Shown here piece by piece: positions 60,239-64,000 of a stretch of DNA of 64,000 nt. Source of the stretch: Acridotheres tristis (lineage: Eukaryota > Chordata > Aves > Passeriformes > Sturnidae). How positions within the stretch are numbered: position 1 is the first letter of the stretch; each line of letters opens with the position of its first letter. The stretch is taken from assembly GCA_037013685.1 (NCBI GenBank), contig CM072897.1, positions 18,646,643 through 18,710,642 on the forward strand, in the 5' to 3' direction. Below the pieces are notes generated by a model. It was not told the DNA's origin. It was given only the letters and a program-made list of their open reading frames with translations, and ran no database searches. The position numbers were made by a program, and so were the translations under genes.

Positions 60239-63200
60239 GTAAGGGCGTGGACGCTCTTGGATGTGGGTGGGGATGCCTGCAAGTGTCCCCCTGCCTCACC
60301 CAGGAAAACCCTTGGAGTTCTCTGAGCTGCAGTTATTCCCTCCCCGCCCCCAACCCGAGCCAGCGCTGTTCGGGGCAAGATTCCCCATCCCCGTGTGTCC
60401 GCGGTGTCCCTGAGCCACCGGCTTTTCCCCAGGAGCACATTCGGGACATCACGGACTCGCTGATCGGGCACTGCCAGGAGAAGAGCGGCGGGGAGGACGC
60501 GCACGTCCAGCTCTCCGACGAGAAGATCATCCACATCGTCAACGACCTCTTTGGGGCAGGTGGGAATGTTTCTGGGGCCACCACTCCGTCTTTGGTGTAA
60601 GAAGCGAAATGAGGGATGCAGGTGACTCTTTAAAATGCTGTTTTATTGTATCCAGATGATACAGCAATTCACGGGTTGTGGTGAACCCAGCTCACAGCCT
60701 TTTCAGCCACAGCTGTGGGTTCGTCTGAAGCTTCTCTAGTTCTGGTTACAATGCATTCTATCCTTTTAATTGTTTTATTTATCTTCAAACATGACAACCA
60801 ATCAATACCTTTACTATTACTTGTAGCCTATCATAACTATTATCTTTATTATATTCATGTTATTATATTCTAATCACAAAAAGTTAGTATGTTACAACTT
60901 AAGCTAAAAGTTGTTTTTCCGTTTTCTCACAGCGAAAAATTTTGAAATTTTTTTTTACTTGCAACATGGCATTTTTATTCTCCTGTAGCAATCTTTTTTG
61001 CTTAGTAAAAACATATTTTGTTTAAAGTAAATTTATCCTTTGTCCAGAGTCATAAAAGCCCCTTTCAACTCACATGCTAACATACTGTTGCCCTTCTTAG
61101 TTATCCAGACTGGCTCAGCAATTCTTTTCTTCTATACCAAAACTTGCTATCATTTCTATTCCTTCTTCAGATTCTACATTCAAAGACCTTTCTGTTATAC
61201 ATACATATCTGTGAAACCTTCCTGTCAAATCCTTATTTTTCCAACACTTTGGGACCAATCCCAAAGCTGGAGGCTGGGTGGCCGTGCTGGCCACGTTTGG
61301 GTGTGTGGAGCTGCTGTTGGGTGCCCTCCTGAGCAGCGATTTGAGCTTTTTGGTGGCAGCTGATGGGGGAACAAACTCTTCTGGAGTGGTGGAATGTGAA
61401 ACACTCACTCACCTGTCCTGTTGTGGTACCTCAATGCCTTTTCCACGCCCATCCAGGCTTTGACACTGTGACAACTGGGCTGTCCTGGAGCCTCATGTAC
61501 GTCGCCTTGTACCCCGATGTGCAGAAGAAGATCCAGGAAGAGCTCGGTGAGTCCGTGAACCACATTCCTGGAGGGCCAAAATCCCTCTGGTCAGCTCTGA
61601 TCCTGACCCTCGTCCTGCTCTCCGCTTCCCCCAGACCGCGTCATCGGGAGGGAGAGGCGGCCACGGCTGTCGGACCGGGGCATGCTGCCCTACACGGAAT
61701 CCTTCATCCTGGAGATGTTCAGGCATTCCTCCTTCGTGCCCTTCACCATCCCACACAGGTACGGGCTGCCTGAGCTGACACCTCATTCCGGTTTTTTCTT
61801 TTTTGAGAGTGGTTTTCTGGGAGATTTTTAGCCATTTTTTACCCTGTGAGGGGTAAATATCCCAGCTTGTTGCCCTTCTGGGATTGAATTTTTTGTTTTG
61901 AGAGTGGTTTCACCCCACAAACCTTTGCTGGCAGAAAGCCCCTGGGTTTATATTTCTTCCTGCCTTGGGAGGAACCGCATCACAACTCGTCTGGAACGAG
62001 CTGAGAAATGAAACAGGATTTTTTTCTGCTGGAGGAAAGTGTAACCAAGACTGTTAAATCTCCTGGTGTTTCCTAGCCGGTCCTAAGGGCATAAATGGGG
62101 CTTTGATGATGAAACCCCTGCAGGAGTCGCTGGGCTTTGACTTGTCAGGAGCTCTGGGTCTCCTCTAACTTCCCTTTTCACCTTCAGCACGACCAAAGCG
62201 ACGGTGCTGAACGGCTACTACATCCCCAAGGACACCTGCGTGTTCATCAACCAGTGGCAAGTGAACCACGATGAGTGAGTATTCCAAACTTCCCCCCCCT
62301 CGCCCATCCTGGCTTCTCCTGGCATCCAGATCACGCCAATCCTCGTGCCAAAAAACGCCTGGATCGTGCAGATAGGACCAAAAATGGTGTGGGCTTAATG
62401 CTGAGCTCAGCCTTTGCTCTGCTGGGCATGGAGCTGGTCCAGCTTCACTTGGCCCCCAGTTCAGCAGCTCCCCAGCACCAGGGATTATTAATTTTGTGGA
62501 AGCTCAGGCTGCTGGATAATCAAGAATGGGTGAATCCTGTGATCTGAGCTGACAGCTCTGGATTTGCTCAATGGGAAAAGCTCGGCTCCCTTTTTAAGGG
62601 AGGAAAATGTGGTGACGTGATGACTCTGTTAAACTCCATGGGCTCGTGTTGGGATTGCTGAAAATCAGCTCTGGGAATGATGGGGGAACTGGAAACCAGA
62701 CCTCCATCCTGTCCCTCTGCTGCTTCCCAGCAGAGACATTCCAGCAGGGAGTAAGCTAAGGGGGTTCCCAGATGGGGTATTTGGGATCAAAGCTTGGGAT
62801 GTTTGTATCCAAACACCCGCAGAGGCTGGGAACCTTCCCATATCCCTCCTGCTCCTGCATGGGTGTGGAATGGGAACGCTGCCCTTAGGGCAGAGAGGAT
62901 TCCACGTATCCAAGCAGAAATTCCCAGCTGTTAAATCCCACCTGGCACCTCCCAGCAGCCCCACTGGGACAGGCTGGGAAGTTCTGCTGAGAGGATTCAA
63001 AAAGGGAAAACATGCTGGTCCCCGCTCGTCCTGTTTGAAGGGCTGCTGGCTGATCCCGGTGCTGAAGCTGCAGGTTCTCTGGCTGCTGGAATTAAATGGA
63101 TGGAATTAAATCCATTTCCTGTGTCCGCCTGGGCAAACACAGCCCGAGCCTGGGACAGAGGTTTGAGCTGAGCTGATGGAGCCTGACACAGAGTTGGTGA

Positions 63201-63990
63201 TTTAGACCAGGCACAGAGCTTGCCAAGGGAGGTTTTGGGGGGTGGAGTGGAGCCCTGCAAAGCTCCTCTCTGCAAGGAGAGGTTTTGGTCCCTGACCCCA
63301 TTGCAGGGGGTCAAAACTGGGCTGGAGCCGGGATGTGGGGACACCTCAGAGCCTCTGCCAGGGCCTAAAGGGGCTCCAGGAGAGCTGGAGAGGGACTGGG
63401 GACAAGGGATGGAGGGACAGGACACAGGGAATGGCTTCCACTGCCAGAAGGCAGGGATAGATGGGATATTGGGAAGAAATCTTCCCTGTGAGGGTGGGGA
63501 GGCCCTGGCACAGGGTGTGGATCCCTGGAAGTGTCCAAGACCAGGCTGGACAGAGCTTGGAGCACCCTGGGACGGTGGAAGATGTCCCTGCTCATGGCAG
63601 GGGGTGGCACCGGCCGAGCTGTCCCCAAAAACCAGGGAGCCAATTCTGTGACCCTCTGACCAAACCGCTCCTGTGTGTCACAGGAAGCTTTGGAAGGATC
63701 CCTCAGCCTTCAGGCCCGAGCGGTTCCTGACCCCCACGGGGACAGAAGTGAGCAGGACAGAGAGCGAGAAGGTTCTGTCCTTCGGGCTGGGCAAGCGGCG
63801 CTGCCTCGGCGAGGTCATCGGCCGCTGGGAGATCTTCCTCTTCCTCACCACCATGCTGCAGCAGCTGCACTTCAGCCTGAGGCCTGGGGAGCCCGTGGAC
63901 ATCACCCCCCAGTACGGGCTGACCATGAAGTACAAGAAGTGTGAGGCATTCCAGATCCAGCAGCGTTTTCCCATGAAAAGCTCTCCGTGA
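59381..63990 (+). CDS. CYP1A4: Cytochrome P450 1A, CYP1A1-type (avian CYP1A4)
   Basis: An ER-anchored, Ah-receptor-inducible monooxygenase. Coding exons: 59381-60238, 60433-60559, 61457-61546, 61635-61758, 62188-62274 and 63684-63990 (TGA). All exon lengths equal those of the minus-strand paralogue, and the product is again 530 residues. Visible parts: N-terminal anchor, [10 protein letters not shown] hinge, FGAGFDTVTT I-helix, EMFR, and heme loop [10 protein letters not shown]. Features shared with human CYP1A1 include ISNGQS in the B-C region, the LGSEFGEV and FKDINRRF segments, and TFDK at the exon 2 end. It lies on the far side from CSK, as human CYP1A1 does, so I call it CYP1A4. Codon use in its unconverted half is more GC-rich at third positions than in the other copy. 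The 3'UTR is outside the window. Confidence 0.95.
60610..61260 (-). mobile_element. AT-rich insert in CYP1A4 intron 3, possible old LTR
   Basis: Sharp change in composition inside a GC-rich gene: about 650 bases that are AT-rich, with 'gttttattgtatcc' at the left edge (minus-strand AATAAA). The matching intron of CYP1A5 lacks it. No open frame of note. A retroviral LTR or other retroelement is the likeliest source, but no ends or target duplication were proven. Confidence 0.4.
63358..63660 (+). mobile_element. CR1 LINE 3' fragment in the last CYP1A4 intron
   Basis: One of the longest CR1 pieces in the window: 'ctaaaggggctccaggagag', 'ctggagagggactggggaca', 'atgggatattgggaagaaat', 'tccctgtgagggtggggagg', 'gtccaagaccaggctggaca', 'cagagcttggagcaccctgg', ending about 'ccaattctgtgaccctctga'. 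It stops about 24 bases before exon 7. Confidence 0.95.
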
Positions 63991-64000
63991 GGAAGCAGCG

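Overview
This window is vertebrate nuclear DNA, almost certainly from a bird. Six multi-exon genes with GT-AG introns sit in the order SCAMP2(+), ULK3(+), CPLX3(-), CSK(-), CYP1A(-), CYP1A(+). This is the mirror image of the human 15q24 block CYP1A1-CYP1A2-CSK-LMAN1L-CPLX3-ULK3-SCAMP2. Several dispersed repeats have the sequence of avian CR1 LINE 3' ends. Both CYP1A proteins are 530 residues, the size typical of the avian CYP1A4/CYP1A5 pair. A songbird is possible but I cannot prove it. All exon joins were made by hand from splice signals and reading phase. Every gene keeps an open frame, and CSK comes out at exactly 450 residues.

Layout. 1-4462: probably SCAMP2 intron 1, with one CR1. 4463-11067: SCAMP2 exons 2-9 (exon 1 not found); polyA signal at 12325. 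12340-12660: short GC-rich promoter made of tandem GGGCGTGG-bearing repeats. 12661-15703: ULK3, 16 coding exons. 16.5-20.6 kb: gap between convergent genes with two minisatellites. 21510-23505: CPLX3, 3 exons. 23.6-31.6 kb: degenerate tandem repeat, CpG island, CR1 and another minisatellite; LMAN1L, expected here by synteny, is not seen. 31.6-41.8 kb: CSK with U-rich 3'UTR, 12 coding exons, a uORF and a CpG-island promoter. 41.8-49 kb: minisatellites, a pentanucleotide array and CR1 pieces. 49251-53302: CYP1A5-like (CYP1A2-type) gene on the minus strand. 54.1-57.6 kb: shared upstream region dense in Ah-receptor (XRE) cores. 59381-63990: CYP1A4-like (CYP1A1-type) gene on the plus strand.

The most interesting part is the head-to-head CYP1A pair. 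The two genes form an imperfect palindrome. Intron 1 and the first ~215 codons are nearly identical, except for an eight-codon island at substrate recognition site 1; downstream the proteins diverge, then intron 4/exon 5 become similar again. This is the pattern expected from gene conversion. In CYP1A4 intron 1 there is also a relict copy of the exon-2 start (acceptor, ATG, eight matching codons, then a stop), which looks like the scar of the conversion or duplication. The spacer holds at least eight TNGCGTG elements, including a duplicated two-XRE module. Together this suggests a divergently transcribed, dioxin-inducible P450 pair that is homogenised by conversion while substrate specificity is kept.

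Functionally the neighbours are unrelated housekeeping or tissue genes held together by old synteny: membrane trafficking (SCAMP2), autophagy/Hedgehog/abscission kinase (ULK3), ribbon-synapse release (CPLX3), Src-family inhibition (CSK) and xenobiotic oxidation (CYP1A).
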